Positions 11,090-23,715 of a stretch of 64,000 nucleotides of DNA are shown here, in pieces. A program made the translations under genes and the position numbers. Within the stretch, counting starts at the first letter, position 1, and every line of letters begins with the position of its first letter. This stretch comes from Hydrotaea diabolus (taxonomy: Eukaryota > Arthropoda > Insecta > Diptera > Muscidae): NCBI GenBank assembly GCA_963513945.1, contig OY740718.1, positions 182,493,162 through 182,557,161 of the forward strand. The letters run 5' to 3'. A model generated the notes under the pieces. It was not told where the DNA came from and made no database searches. It saw only the letters and a program-made list of their open reading frames with translations.

Positions 11090-11830
11090 AAAAAAACCAA
11101 TTATTCATCAAATGGTTTTATTGTTTTTTAAAATATTCTTCGTAAAGATCAATACACTTTTGCATGCGATCAAACCAATTTTCGATCACTTTTTCCACTT
11201 CAAAGCACTGTTTCCACCTAATAAATATGGGTTTTAAACGCTTTAACAGCTGCTCGGGCATCGAAAACGTTGACAGAGCAGATTGCTTTGATATGGGGGA
11301 AATTAAAGGAAGTCGTTGGATGCCAAATCAAAGAGGTATGGTGGATGACCCAGCGCGATCGTTTGCTTCGATATGCTTTTTCCACGAACAATTTTTGTTA
11401 GATTAGGCTTGTCTTAAAAGTTCATTACAGTCGATGGCTGTTTTGTTAAGGCCTTATATGCATAGTTGCATGATTCGTAACCTGTGACGATTGGAGCTAC
11501 CGCGGTTGTAATTTTTCAAAATTTCTTTGCTCCAATCGACTCAAGCTTATTTTTAGCATTCGTCAAATTTTGAGGGATCCAACAAATCTTTTTAACGGCC
11601 AATTAAACAAACTCGATCCTATCGATGCTGGCCATACTAATACCTATGTATGCCTTTATCTCACGCACAGCATCGATGGTTTTCGGCAAAACTCCAGAAG
11701 TTGGAAAACTATTTACGAAATTCATTCCGGAGCGATAGGCGTCCAAGAATGAACTGTTGGTACCAGCGACTTACAGTTCTCTTTTAACAGTGCTTCACCA
11801 CCAAAAGTAAAAACAAGTTGATTAAGTCAC
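11090..11830 (-). pseudogene. H1: mariner relic
   Basis: Read on the minus strand, scattered words match element H2 at 44085-45075: the end of the transposase with QKCIDLYEEYF-like residues near 11145, a W-E-K-x-I-E-N-W-F-D-R-M-Q-K block near 11170-11210, and an FFPHIKA-like block near 11300. Many stops and deletions. Identified only by comparison with H2; exact ends are uncertain. Confidence 0.5.
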
Positions 11831-12955
11831 TTTTTCCTCGATAATCCAGGCCGGAAATCTTAAAAAATTATCTCATGAAAATTTTCACGGGCAAATTCCA
11901 TTTTTTTAATGAGATTAATTTTCAACACACTGTAAACAAAGCAATTCGCGTTCAAATGATAAAATATTCTGAGTTAAGTAATGCTAAAAAATATCAAACC
12001 TAGCAATTGAAGTTTCAGTTTGCATCTGGCACCACTTCGTTTTGTCGGTACCCGAAATATAAAGAATATCAACCTCGTACAAGAAAAACATTGTCTTTGG
12101 CACAATCGGTACTCTCATATTATAACAGATATTTTTCGAAAAAAAAAACAAAATAATATTATCTCTGATTAATATACTTATATCCATGTTTTGTATTTTA
12201 AATTGTTGAGATGCCAATTTTGGGTCCACGGGATGTATTGAGTGTGCCTCTACTGACGATAACCTATGTTTCGTTCCAAATAATAAACAAATGCCTAAAG
12301 AAAAAATAAATTTTTTAGAGGTGCTCTAAGATCCTTAAGGGGAAACTATATCATTCTTCACCCATTTACAAACTGAAGCAATTGATGTCCACAATTTTAC
12401 GGCAATCATTTACACTCAAAGAAAAAGCCGTTGGAAAATCGGCCCGAACTACTAAAATCCTGCAAGACGAGCGATGATACCTTTATGATACAGTTTACCA
12501 ACTTCTCTGTTATTCTAATTGAATAAAAAATAATAATATTGCCAACCACCAGTTATGTATAAAATTGATCGCCGGTACCAACAAATGATAATGACAAAAC
12601 ATATGTTCATGGTGCATCTTGGTATTGCATACTTGAATACGGGTATTGTTGCCGCCACTGGCTAAACCTGCCAAAATTAACTAATATTAGTAGCTGTGTT
12701 TAGTAAACTATTATATTGAATTGTCAAATTAGTTTTCGGAGTGTCTAATTGTCAAGTAGCGTCTATTATAATGCGCCATTTTATTGTACTTAGCGCTTTA
12801 TAAAATAATATGATTAAATTATTTCTTGTGGTTCCATACCAAAAAGTAAGATTTTCTTAAATACTAGTGCTCCAGTAACTTATAATTGTTGTATTTCTAG
12901 GAATTTTAATATAAAAGCTTTGGCATTGTAATAAACAACCTTAATTAATTTATAT
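11831..12955. other. No gene recognised
   Basis: AT-rich. ACACTCAAAGAAAAAGCC near 12411 resembles the P-type terminal motif. The region 12560-12680 is rich in GGTAC and TTGTTGCC words, but no complete element can be drawn. Confidence 0.35.
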
Positions 12956-13240
12956 TATTGTTGGAGAAAATTGTTGAAGTTTTCACTCTCAACCATATTA
13001 TGATCCCCGCAACTATGTTAGGATTTTCACAACTACAGTATGATCCCCACAACCATATAACATCACACGCAATCACAATATGATCCCCAAAATTACTTAG
13101 GATATCCAAAAATTACCATAACATATTAAACAGTAGATTTTTTATTAAATAAATTATTCAAAAGTACTAAGAAAAATAAAGCAAAAGTAAAAAATATCAT
13201 CATATATTAAAAAAATATCAGTTTTACAAATCCAATTCAG
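12956..13240. repeat. P4: fragment of the low-complexity foldback family
   Basis: Units such as AACCATATTATGATCCCCGC and CCACAACCATATAACATC match the complement of the P1 and P2 arrays. They are followed by the A/T-rich middle segment that P2 also carries (AAACAGTAGATTTTTTATT is close to a stretch near 38490). Termini are missing. Confidence 0.6.
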
Positions 13241-13264
13241 TTCGCGATAGCGAAAACCTTTCCC

Positions 13265-13350
13265 GGCAACTGCTTAGCCGACCTCATTTTCGAAAAATGA
13301 CATCTCCAGCCCATAAACCGAACCAAACAATCACACTTTGCGGATGCATC
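13265..13350 (-). pseudogene. Tiny DDxD transposase relic
   Basis: The minus strand reads MHPQSVIVWFGLWAGDVIF, the block between the first and second aspartates of DD39-41D type transposases. Nothing else of the gene remains. Confidence 0.5.
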
Positions 13351-13379
13351 GGCTATTCAACAATTATCAACATTTCCTG

Positions 13380-13760
13380 TATGTGACGCGCAAAATAGAA
13401 AGGGACCTAAGGTTAAAAAACAGTTTTGTTCAGGAGAGCCATTTTAAAAATTAGGTCCCTTTCTATTTGCGCTTAGAATCGTCGACTTCACTTTCACTTT
13501 TGGGGCATGGGATCAGTCTCATTCGATGCTCAGATGTTGTCCACATCAAAAAAAAAGTGAAAAGTTGATGAAAAGTTTTGTTCAGGAGAGCCATTTTAAA
13601 AATTAGGTCCCTTTCTATTTGCGCTTAGAATCGTCGACTTCACTTTCACTTTTGGGGCATAGGATCGGTCTCATTCGATGCTCAGATGTTGTCCACATCA
13701 AAAAAAAAATGAAAATTGTTTTTTTTCCCTTAGGTCCTCTTCTCTATGCGCTGTCGCATT
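13380..13760 (-). mobile_element. E3: MITE-like element, two-unit form
   Basis: Begins TATGTGACGCGCAAAATAG and ends CTATGCGCTGTCGCAT. Two direct internal units with a period of about 152 bp, shorter than in E2 because the segment with TGGGAGGGAACAC is missing from both. A deletion shared by both units suggests it preceded the duplication or that the units were homogenised. Confidence 0.75.
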
Positions 13761-13884
13761 TGCCACAATTCTCAAGATTGTGTACATATTTGGTCGATTA
13801 TACTGACCAAAAAATCTTAAAATGTATTTTGCTTGAACTCCCATTTTCGTAAAAGGCTTAAACGATCTTAACGCGCTGCTCTAT

Positions 13885-14005
13885 TGTTTACCTCTCCGCC
13901 AAACACTGAAACAAAGAAATGTTAAATTAAGTTGGGCAAAAATAGTTTGACTTTAAGTTGTGACTCACAAATAACATCGTGCGTTATGGTTGGACCACCC
14001 TCTAT
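13885..14005 (-). mobile_element. N3: fragment of N-type MITE
   Basis: The right edge reads GGTTGGACCACCCTCTATA, the inverted terminus of N1 and N2 (59014, 59829). The adjoining sequence includes the complement of AACATTTCTTTGTTTCAGTG, shared with them. The rest of the element is gone. Confidence 0.55.
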
Positions 14006-15271
14006 ATTTTTCCTTTTTGCGAAATGTACAACATTTACAAGTAGTTTATGTTAACTACTGTGCGAGGGTGTTATGCGATTATTTTGAAATTTAATTAATA
14101 TTCTTCAAATATTTCCACACTTGTCATGACTCCTCCACCTCTGATCAGGATATTCAGTTCTGAATCTTGAAAAGGTGTACATGTTTAGTGGCAACTTACC
14201 TCTGAATAACAAACATTGTCAAATCTCTCATTTTATCGCCATCCACATCAACTTCAACACCGTCACCACCACCTAATCTTCATCATCGTCATCACCTCTG
14301 TTATCATCGTAATAAAGCTACTCTACCCGAAAAAAACATCGCCTATAATCTGGTCAAGGACATTTAAAGCGACGTAAACACGAAAAAAGACAGATGCACA
14401 AACAACTGTACATTTTCGGTTTCTGTTTTAACAGTTTTACGGAGGATTTATTGAACGAGAGCACATTATAAGCCCACTTTGAGGGGAATTGTGGTTTTAT
14501 TGTTATTCGGGCATGATAAATACTACTTTAACAGCCATTCCGAAAAAACGTCCACCACTGCTTTCATTTGATGTTTTATATCCTACAAAAAGGATAATGC
14601 TGATAATGTGGTCAGCGAACAGGAAGAGACATAAAGGATTAATGCTATACATGGAACAATAGTTATTTAAAAAGCCGATGAGTGTGTTTCGATATACTTT
14701 TACAGAATGAGTAAGGAAGCTCTTAGTAAGAGATGGAAGCAAAATAATCGTGCTTTTATCTTGTTACTATTTGAATATTCATGGGATGGATGGTGTGTTT
14801 AGTACGTAGAACGTAGTATGGCTGGTTGTGTACCTAATTACGTATTTTCATACAGGATTAAAAATTATGTGCTAATCAGCACAAATCAAATTTGTATACA
14901 TTTTCTCAGGACGTTTTCAATCTGACAGAACTAGTGGCTTTCTTGCTCGTTTTTTTCCATACAAAAACAAGTAAAATTTGGCGGGGCCTACTAGAGCATT
15001 GCGCCAGTCGACTTCCAGCCGACTTCGGCAGATCGACGACTATTTTTGCCAGCCGCACCCACCGACCATTTTTGTCGGCTCATGACGGCTTGAAACAAGC
15101 CGCCGTAGAAAGTGACAAATATAGTTTTTCTTTACAAATATTAACAATATTTAATTATAACCGATATTTCTACAAGATGAAATGCTTTTATTTATTGCAT
15201 CCACTTCCGCTATTGGCAACAAAAATCATACAGAGTCAGAAATAAAGAAGTATTTTGACGCAGATCTGATC
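14006..15271. other. No gene recognised
   Basis: 14225-14310 is rich in CATCAC/CATCAT trinucleotides (simple repeat). 14985-15115 is a GC-richer patch with several GTCGAC and GCCGAC words inside a 117-codon open frame (14892-15245). I cannot assign the frame to any family and treat it as probably non-coding. Confidence 0.35.
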
Positions 15272-16370
15272 TGGAAAAATTAGAAATGCGTGGTGTCATT
15301 AAATATTTACATAAAAAAGGTTTATCGGGACAAGAAATTCATAATGATATGGTGAATGTGTTAGGTGAAAGTGCTCCTTCATATGCAACAGTAAAAAATT
15401 GGGTTGCTGAATTTAAACGTGGTTGTACAAGCATTGAAGATGAACCACGTAATGGACGTCCAATAACAGCAACAACTACAGAAATTGAAGCCAACGTGCA
15501 TGATATGGTATTAAATGATCGACGAATAAAAGTGCGTGAAATAGCTAATATCATGGGCATCTCAAATGATCGAGTCCATTTAATTTTGCATGAAGAACTA
15601 CAGATGAAAAAGCTTTCTGCAAGATGGGTGCCGCACTTGTTACCAGTCGACTAAAAACGCATAAGAATGAACATTTCTCAAGCTTGTTTGGATCGTTTTC
15701 AGCGAAATAAAATGGATTTTAAGCGCCGTTGAGACATGGATCCACCACTATACTCGAGACAAAAGAACAATCCAAACAAAGGACTGAAGCTGGAGGAAGT
15801 GCCCCAAAGAAGGCAAAAACAATTCAATCGGCTGGTAAGGTTATGGCAACGGTTTTTGGGACTTCAAAGGTATTTTATTGATTGACTATCTGCAAAAGGG
15901 TAAAACCATAAATTCAGAGTACTATTGCAACCTTTTAGATCAATTAAATGTACAAATTCGAGAAACACGTCCTGGCTTACAACACAAAAAAATAATTTTT
16001 CATCAAGACAACGCACCTGCGCACAAGAGTGTTTTAACAATGGCTAAAATCACCGAATTAAATTACGAGTTGCTCGACCACCCACCTTATTCTCCTGATT
16101 TAGCTCCCAGTGACTTTTAGCTGATCCCAAATCTAAAAAAGTTCCTTGCTGGCAAGCGTTTTACCTCAAATGAAGATGCAATTACAGTTGTAAACCACTA
16201 TTTTGAAGACCTTGAGGAAAACTATTTTAATCAAGGGATAGAATTGCTAGATTAGCGTTGGACTAAGTGTATTGAAGTTTCAGGAGATTATATTGAAAAA
16301 TAAAAAATATTTTTGAAAAACTAACTATTCTCTTTCATTGATAGGCTAAGAACTTTCCGAACCGCCCTCG
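15272..16370 (+). mobile_element. B2: mariner, 5'-truncated and broken
   Basis: The left terminal repeat and 5' UTR are missing; homology starts at the second base of the normal start codon (CTGGAAAAATTAG where other copies have ATGG). The right end is intact (ACCGCCCTCG then TA). The transposase has a good N-terminal half (15286-15654), then TAA replacing a CAA codon. A 14-base deletion near 15727 removes the first catalytic aspartate, one T is lost near 15855, and TAG codons lie at 16118 and 16253. HQDNAPAHK and SPDLAPSDF remain. Confidence 0.85.
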
Positions 16371-16371
16371 T

Positions 16372-16760
16372 ATATAAATCAGAACCGATTTTCTTAAGTT
16401 TCATTAACGTCCTGCCTGGGTCTAAAAAACTAACTCAAAACCGATTTCCTTCAGTTTCATTAACGTCCTTCCTGGGTCTAAAAACTAACTCGTGCCAAAT
16501 TCTATCAAGATTTGATGTAGTATGTGGCTTGTATAGCTTAAAGCATAAAAGTTAGATGAATATATATGCAGAAGCTATGTCGAAATCTAAACCGAGTTTC
16601 TTCAATTTCAATAGCGTCAGTCCTTGATCCAAAAAACTTACTTTTGCCAATTTTCATGAAGATTGAAAAAAAAATTGCGTACTGCGATATGATTACAAGA
16701 TTTAGATGAAAGGACGGATGGTCAGACAGACATCATTAAATCAAATTTGGATCATGATTT
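16372..16760. repeat. Dispersed fly repeat with a local 60-bp duplication
   Basis: The block containing TTTCATTAACGTCCT and CTGGGTCTAAAAA occurs twice in tandem (about 16378-16437 and 16438-16497). A third diverged version lies near 16580-16640. The tail (GGACGGATGGTCAGACAGAC) resembles widespread non-coding repeats of flies. No frame. Confidence 0.55.
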
Positions 16761-16914
16761 AGTCTTTAGCGGACAAAAAAAAGTTAACCAAAATTCTTGG
16801 GATACCGTGGAAAATTCCCGGGACATGAGAAATAAAATTTCACCGATTTTCCAACGGAAAAAAATCATGGGATGAAAACCCTATTTACAATCTATTGCAA
16901 TTTCATGCAATTTT

Positions 16915-17163
16915 CATATGCATAGAGAAAAGGACCTAAGGGTAAAAAAAAAAATCAATTTTCACTTTTTTTTTTGATGTGGACAACATCTGAGCATCGA
17001 ATGAGACCGATCCCATGCCCCAAAAGTGTTCCCTCCCAAAGATATGCGCGTTTTTTGAAAGTGATGGTAAACTAAAGATACGCGTATTTAAATCTTTAAA
17101 ATGGCTCTCCTGAAAAAAACTGGTTTTTACCCTTAGGTCCCTTTCTATTTTGGGCGTCACATA
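16915..17163 (+). mobile_element. E4: MITE-like element, one-unit form, left end shortened
   Basis: Right end GGGCGTCACATATA intact. The left end lacks the outermost TATGTGACAGCG and starts at CATAGAGAAAAGGACC. The internal unit is single. A variant segment (GATATGCGCGTTTTTTGAAAG, then GTATTTAAATC) is shared with E5, E7 and E9, marking a subfamily. Confidence 0.7.
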
Positions 17164-18039
17164 TAAAGAAAGTACTTTTATTCATGGAATATTCAAATAC
17201 ACAATGTCCATATACCTATGTACATATGTACGAGTATGTTAATCGATTGAAGAAAAACTTTTCTATAGTCATGTTTAAAATTGACGCTTTTTGTTTACTA
17301 ATGACTTTATTATAGAGAGTTTACTATCCAGTCTTAGTTATGTAGGGGGAACCTGAAACACTATTGATTTACGCACTCATTGACAAACATATCAAATTTA
17401 TTTATTCAAATAACCCCTCCCAACATTTGGAAGTTTCTTTCATCGTCCATCGTCTAATGCGTTTCGCTTTAGTCACTTCCAGACGATAGTTGGAAGATAG
17501 TTTGAATTTTACAATAACAATTTACATATAATTGGAAGCCGAAAATCACATGTGCCGTTAAACATATTAAACCATATTAAACAAAAACAAAATTATTCAC
17601 TTCTGCAGTCGCAGAGACCGCGAAAACAATTAGAAGAAATGAGAACGATGCAAAAAATAAGTTTTTAGACATCATCGAGATTTTTGGTATTTTGTCTTTT
17701 GCTGTGATCGGTCAGTGATAAAGTGTGGTTTTGTAATTGTTATTGTTGTAGTTTTTACATATTTTTTATCCCACAATATGAGTGAATTTTCTGTAAAGAC
17801 AAAAAAAAATAAAAAGCAAAAGAGAGGCAAATAAAATAATAACAAATATATATGGGAGTACAACCAGTGGTAAAAATGTAATAAAAAAAAATAATTGATG
17901 CAGGTCTTATTGAAGAAAGTTGCGAACCCCGTGTTTCCGTTCAAATGTTTTCATGTTATGATGTTTCAAGTGATAGTTCAAGTGACTCTGAAGATTATGT
18001 TGATAGAAACAGTCGAATTAAGGAAAAAAGAATTGTATC
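17164..18039. other. No gene recognised
   Basis: AT-rich sequence. The minus-strand 90-codon frame at 17672-17944 is low complexity (runs of F, Y and L) and not credible as a gene. Confidence 0.4.
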
Positions 18040-18370
18040 ATAAGGCCACTTAAAAGTGACTAAAAGGCACTATGAAGTGACTTCTGAAAGGCACTCAGAA
18101 GTAACTTCCTAGAAGTTACTAAGAAGTGACTTCTAAAAGGCACTCAGAAGTAACTTCCTAGAAGACACTAAGAAGTGACTTCCACGAAGGCACTCCCAAG
18201 GTGGCACTAAGAAGTGACTCTTTATAGTTACGCAGAAGTGGCTTCTGGAAGTTACTTCCGGGGGGTACAACTTCTTTATACGGAAGACACTTCCGAGATA
18301 AGAAAATGGTATCGCAGACGATGAATTTTAACTTCCTAACGCCACTTCTTAGTCACTTCCGCGATAGAAA
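18040..18370. repeat. Imperfect GAAGTGACTTC repeat array
   Basis: About 300 bp made of words AAGTGACTTC, AGAAGTAACTTCC and GGCACTCAGAAGT, each nearly palindromic, in units of about 30-45 bp. The clearest pair of units is 18070-18120 and 18120-18170. No coding sense is apparent. Confidence 0.7.
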
Positions 18371-19490
18371 ATGTTGGCAGGGACTTTACATTGTTTATCG
18401 CTGTAAATTATAACTTCTGTGTGTTTGTGACTCACCAAAAAAATCAAAAAACGGACAAATTTGAGTTCGCAGTTGTAAACAAACAAGATTTTCACTCACA
18501 AAAAAATACGTACGTAAGGTCAGTAACGAAGCGAAATGGCTTCAATGAATACAGCGGCTGCGATAGATTTTGTAATCGCAAAACAAAACAAACAAATCAC
18601 CTTTTTAACGCCATAGGGGGGGGGGGAGAGAAATTGTCAAAACAATTTGTAAAGCCCTACACACGAAATGTTTAACAAATTAATCCACTCATTTAAACAA
18701 ATAAACAAAATTGGAATGTGAATTTTGAAACGAAATACTTTTTTTTATTCATTTTGGATTATTTATTATGTAAGAGCAATTAGTACGGTTATGTTGCGAA
18801 TACGGACAGGCATGCCACTTAGTCCAGCCAGTATTTGAAGTTGGAGGTGGCAACGAACTCGGTGACCTCCTGTGAATGCTGATCCACCTACTGCATGCAT
18901 GGTTGAGTCAGTTTAGCAGGTACTTATAAGTATTTAGGGTACTCGTTGGTGAGAATAGTAATGCATGTACGAATATGTGTAGTACATTAGAGTGGGTAGG
19001 ATTAAAATGCTATAAAATTTAATTTGGATACGCATTGAACATTTGAAATGTGGTGTGATAATTCATTTCAATTTCATAAGTTGTTTGTTAAGATATTACT
19101 ACTTGTAAACTAGCCGCATAGACAATGGAAGACAAAAATAAAAAAACACGTCATGGATTTAGTCTAATATATAATGTCGTTCTTTACAAGCCAGTAGACT
19201 GCGCATATCCAAAACATTTCTTGGTGTATTGGCACACACTAGCCAAAAAGCAGTAAGAAATCGGTTGGAACTACAAAAATTCCTTAATCAATCTTCAAAA
19301 GTTTAGAATTTTCATGCATATTCGGTTGGAATGGCAAAAGATTTAATTTTGGTACTGGTATATCAATAATTCCGTGACTTTGTCAACTTCCCTCGTAGTT
19401 ACATGAAATTCAACTCTGCTCACATCAAGTACTAACTGTTTAAAGACTCTTGTGAAATTTTGACAGCGTTCCGTCATTTAATTTGTTTTT
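18371..19490. other. No gene recognised
   Basis: Includes a G-run of ten bases at about 18616-18625 and otherwise AT-rich sequence with no frame or element end that I can support. Confidence 0.4.
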
Positions 19491-19499
19491 AACAGCTGT

Positions 19500-19840
19500 T
19501 CAAAACATTCAACCTAGTGGGGTTTTGTTAAAAATCGAACAAAGTGCTCGTTTAACACTATCTTTTGCTGAAAACCCTGCCAATCAAGGAAAAGCATGAT
19601 AAATACTATGGGGACTCTGCACCATCGATGTTAATGGTAAAAAAGTGTTTTACTTGCATTGTGCTCGCACAAATGCAAATGACGCTTAACGATCTGGACG
19701 GCCAATTGAGATCAATACACCCGAAAATGTCGATATTGTGTTGGCCGATTAAAAAGTTAAAGAGCGCCAGATTGTTGATGCATACGGTGGTTTAGATTTG
19801 TTGCGTGGAGATTTCAAAGAGAAGAAATTCAATAGACCTG
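19500..19840 (+). pseudogene. C1: mariner transposase N-terminal relic, third family
   Basis: The reading DKYYGDSAPSMLMVKK followed, after a shift, by GRPIEINTPENVDIVLAD and VKERQIVDAYGG corresponds to the helix-turn-helix region of a mariner different from families A and B. The start codon region is degraded (GAACAAAGTGCTCG). Matches C2 on the minus strand at 29720-30055. The catalytic part is missing here. Confidence 0.65.
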
Positions 19841-21180
19841 GAAATTATTTTGCTGGACAGTTACTTAGTATAAAGTGGCGGGTAGATGGCGCTGGATAAG
19901 TGTTGCGGCTATATTACATAGTCATTACAACAGGTTTTTTGCCAGAGATGTTGGTAATGACAACAATAGCCGGCCAGACATTCGCGTATATACTAATGGT
20001 AAATAAAACAATTATTAGTAAAAATGGAGTAATATCGGGACTCCAGCGTCAGGCGGGATAGATGTCACCATATAAAAAGACGTAGTACATTAAATCAGAA
20101 ATCATTACTTGTGCTGCGGCGAAGACGTTACCTTGTGGTGTGCCAAAGCAACAACCGTTAAAAAGAGATTCGAACCGTTTAAAAAAAAAACAAACAGAAA
20201 TTGGAATAAAATCCTTTGGCAAAATAAAATTACCCTGTGTGTTTAATTACCTGTTTGTGAAGCAATTTCAACTCCAAACTCTTTTGGACAAAACATCAAT
20301 AACTGGCCTCCGCGATAGTGTCCACGGAATGGATACCTTTTTGGCTTGGATCAGCAAAATCCCGGATCATCCTCTCTGAAGCGTGGAACAGCTCTATCCG
20401 TGGTATCCTTCTTTTGGTGGGATAAAACTGCAGTAAAAACGAGAAAGTATAAAAATCCAAATCTTGTGAATGTCCTGTCGCCGAATATCTAGCACCTGAG
20501 GTAAACCTAGTCTATGTTTGTGTAATGTACATCGATGTCAAAGAAGCCGCCCGTGATTGTCCTCTTCTAATAGAAATAAAATCTGCGGGTGAAAAGAAAG
20601 AAAAGGAATATTTAATAGAAACATAACTTTCAAATAGAGGAATAGGAAAGAGAAAATAACAAAAAAGAAAATTTATGAAACATTAGAAAGTTGGTGTAAA
20701 GAATAACTAGTTTAAGTAGTTTAAGTAAAAATATTATTGTGCAAGGGATAATACCTAGAAAGATCACGAAAAAATAAAAACAGGCGGAAGAACTTTTAAT
20801 ATTTCTGTAGGCTTCGATATTTTTGAAAGGATATGTAATATTATAAAGCGATACCCTGTTAAGAGAGCTCTTTTAGTGAAGGAAAGATAGAGTAGCTTGC
20901 GAGCCAAGAAAAAAGTGGCTGATATCTGAGATTAAAGAGATCTAGAGGTTAACTTCGATACCAATTTTAGGCCTGTGAAAGTTTTTGTTTAAGGTGAACC
21001 AGGTATTATTCCTTAGTAGTGAACTTGTTAAAATTAGTGATAAGTTTGTAGTCATAGTGGAAAGTATAAATGTAATAAAGATTTAGATTTAATTAAAAAA
21101 AATGATGTGCTAAGTGTTTAAGAGAGTGGGGAAGTTGGTTGAATGAGGTGAGTGTGGTTCAGAGTGTGTGGGATATGGGG
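19841..21180. other. No gene recognised
   Basis: Lies between two pieces of family C mariner. It may be an insertion inside one element or unrelated sequence between two fragments; I see no terminal repeats that would decide. 20100-20400 is somewhat less AT-rich but has no credible frame. Confidence 0.35.
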
Positions 21181-21184
21181 CCTT

Positions 21185-21575
21185 TAAATAAACATAATCG
21201 TGTGACAAACTCAAAGGATTGCTTGGAGTTGTTTAACAGCAATTCGAATGAGTTTTTACGCCGTTTTGTCACTGTTTATAAAACATGGATCCATTATAAC
21301 ACTCCGGAGACCAAGCAACAGTCTAAACAATGGTTTTCGAATTGATACCTCATCCGCCATATTTTTCGGATTTAGCTCCCAGTGATTATTGTGATTTCCA
21401 AACTTAAAGAAATGGCTCGGTGGAAAGATATTTATCTCCAACGATGAAATTATTTATCAAACAAATCCCTATTTTATGAACCTCGAAATATCCTATTTTT
21501 TGAAAGAGATAGAAAAATTGGAGAAACGCTGGACGAAGAGTATTAAGCTAAAAGGAGATTATGCTAAAAAAAAAC
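21185..21575 (+). pseudogene. Family C mariner, catalytic and C-terminal relic
   Basis: Reads NSNEFLRRFVTVYKTWIHYN followed by TPETKQQSKQW. The first catalytic aspartate is replaced by Y (TVYKTW instead of TVDETW). A deletion then joins to the third-aspartate region (DLAPSDY), followed by KKWLGGKIF, EKLEKRWTK and LKGDY, the usual mariner C-terminus. The second aspartate is deleted. Inactive. Confidence 0.75.
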
Positions 21576-22462
21576 TGTGTTTTATCCGAAGAATCACGGA
21601 ATTTTTAATATATTTTGCCGGTACAATTGGTGGTTGTGGCAATAAATGTTTCTGTAGAAACTTATTTGTTGCTCTCAATCATTGGTGATGATATAAACAA
21701 TTTATAATAACCGAAAACTGGCTTCGGTTGGTTGAATTTTATATTGGATTAAATACAGTTAATTAAGCCTGACAAGTAAAACCGTCGTTAATTTTGGCCA
21801 GGTTGTATCTCGCTATTAAAATTAATCATATTTTAAGCCCTTTAGGTTCATTAGTCTGACCCCAATCTCTGCTTAATCTCCAAAGTAAATCGTTTTTGGC
21901 ATACTTAGTAAAACCTGCTTCAGTTATTGTACCAACTTGCCCATATTTTTTTTTATTAATTCCCTCGTTTTGAACAAACGGGCCGGTTTTAGGATCCATG
22001 AGTCTGGGACTAATCTTATATTTAGAATCGTAGTGAATTTCTAATAATTGAATATTTACTGATAATCGCTCGTTTAAACTACAGGCCGTTTTTAGCCATC
22101 AAGAGCTAGTATACTCTGCAACTATGCCCTTTTTGTGGTACTCGGTGCGGTCGATGTTCGAAAGGCCTTGTTTATCGTCGCAATTGGGTTAAGGTCTCAA
22201 ATTTATTCAAATCGATTTAAGATTTGCGACGAATTTTTATTCTTCTTGAGTAACCATATGTCCAAAGTTTGAGGTAGAAGAATAATGGGCCCCAAGGACC
22301 CAGTCCAATTTTGAGCTAAGTCTTTTATGAAGGAAAAAAATTTAAATTGTTGGATTATTTCACTGTTTCTTGAAACCCATAGGTCTCCAGCTATCACATG
22401 TTTAATTTTTTCACCTTCTCCCGACACTGTCCAAGTTTAACACCAACCTTTTTACAACTATA
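21576..22462. other. No gene recognised
   Basis: AT-rich sequence with short chance frames on both strands. Confidence 0.4.
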
Positions 22463-23108
22463 CACACAAAGAACAGATTCGCTGCCACAACCGATTTTTT
22501 TTCCCAACCGAATGATATCTGTACAACCGAATGCTAGTTTTTGCTTTGTAACTTTAATTAACGGGAACGGAAACATCAGTGGGACATACGAGGTATCCGA
22601 ATCCTGCAGAATAGAATTTTTCGATCTATAAAACCAACCGCACTTGTTTAATTAAAAAGTTTACAATTTTAATTAGAGGCAAAACAACATTTTTTCTTAA
22701 AAACTTGAAGTACTTTTTAACATAGCTCATGTCAAGGAAAAAGTGAAAAATGTGATGTAAGATTAACCTAAAAATACTGGATTAATCGATTAACTTAAAG
22801 TCAGAATTAATCATTTTTTTCATTTTAATAACTCTACAAACCAAAAAATACCACAAATTTGATAAAACTTTAGTTATCTTGATCAATAATAGATAACAAC
22901 ATGTTTGCTTAACTATTGGATGTGGCAACTAAATAACTTTTCCACGTTTTATTTGTATGATCGACCAATTAGTTGTGTGTACAGTACGATGATCATATAT
23001 ATCATCTATTGGTAAGTCGAACAAATTATCGATTACGATTTTAAAAATTTTGGTTAAACTGATTTTTTGTAGTTCCAATCGATTTCTAATTGATTTGTTT
23101 TGTGTGTG
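22463..23108. mobile_element. P5: candidate TA-flanked element with CACACA-type ends
   Basis: The left end TA-CACACAAAGAACAGATTCG and the right end TTTGTGTGTG-TA are inverted for the first eight bases. Subterminally the left side carries GCTGCCACAACCG, a word that recurs at 62880-62900, 63537 and 63678. The interior is AT-rich with repeated ATCGATT/AATCGATTA words and no frame. Assignment is tentative because the inverted ends are short. Confidence 0.35.
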
Positions 23109-23715
23109 TAAGTAACTTAAAGTTCTTTAGCTATTTTGCCACTTCCAGGGACAGTTTATAAAGCGTTGCAGCCTTAAATGAATTTGTTCAAAACTATTGA
23201 ATGTCATAAAATTTAAATATAATTTATCACCGTCGACCTGCCTGTCCATTTGGCTTATTATATCTTAAAGTTGCAGGCCGTTTTTTATTAGGAGGGGACT
23301 CGAGTCAGAAGACGGCATATCCCCACAAAAAATTCAAATAAACTCTGTCAAAATCAATATGTACAAATGCTTTTTGTTTAGGGCCAACCAAAATCGCATG
23401 TTATTCGGTTCTGCTATGCATCCCAATTATCGAAGCTTAAGAAAATCATAATGTACCAAAAAATCGTTCGCAAGGTGTTTTTTGATCTCCTGTGATTAAC
23501 CACAGTGACCCAGTCTATTATACACTTTGTCACCTGAAATCCAAAACGACCCAACATTAAAAAACTTAAAATCGTGTTTTTCATTGATTCTGGTGAAATA
23601 GTCTAAAATATATACAACTGCTAAATTTTACACTTGAATACCTAAAAGACTTGATTTTTCAATAATGGTGTACTTTAAGTAACCAAAAAAAAACGCAACA
23701 ACACAATTGTATATA
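23109..23715. other. No gene recognised
   Basis: AT-rich spacer before element I. Confidence 0.4.

Noticed and set aside
14892..15245. A 117-codon plus-strand frame upstream of B2
   Set aside because: A GC-richer patch only covers its middle; both ends are AT-rich with no family resemblance.
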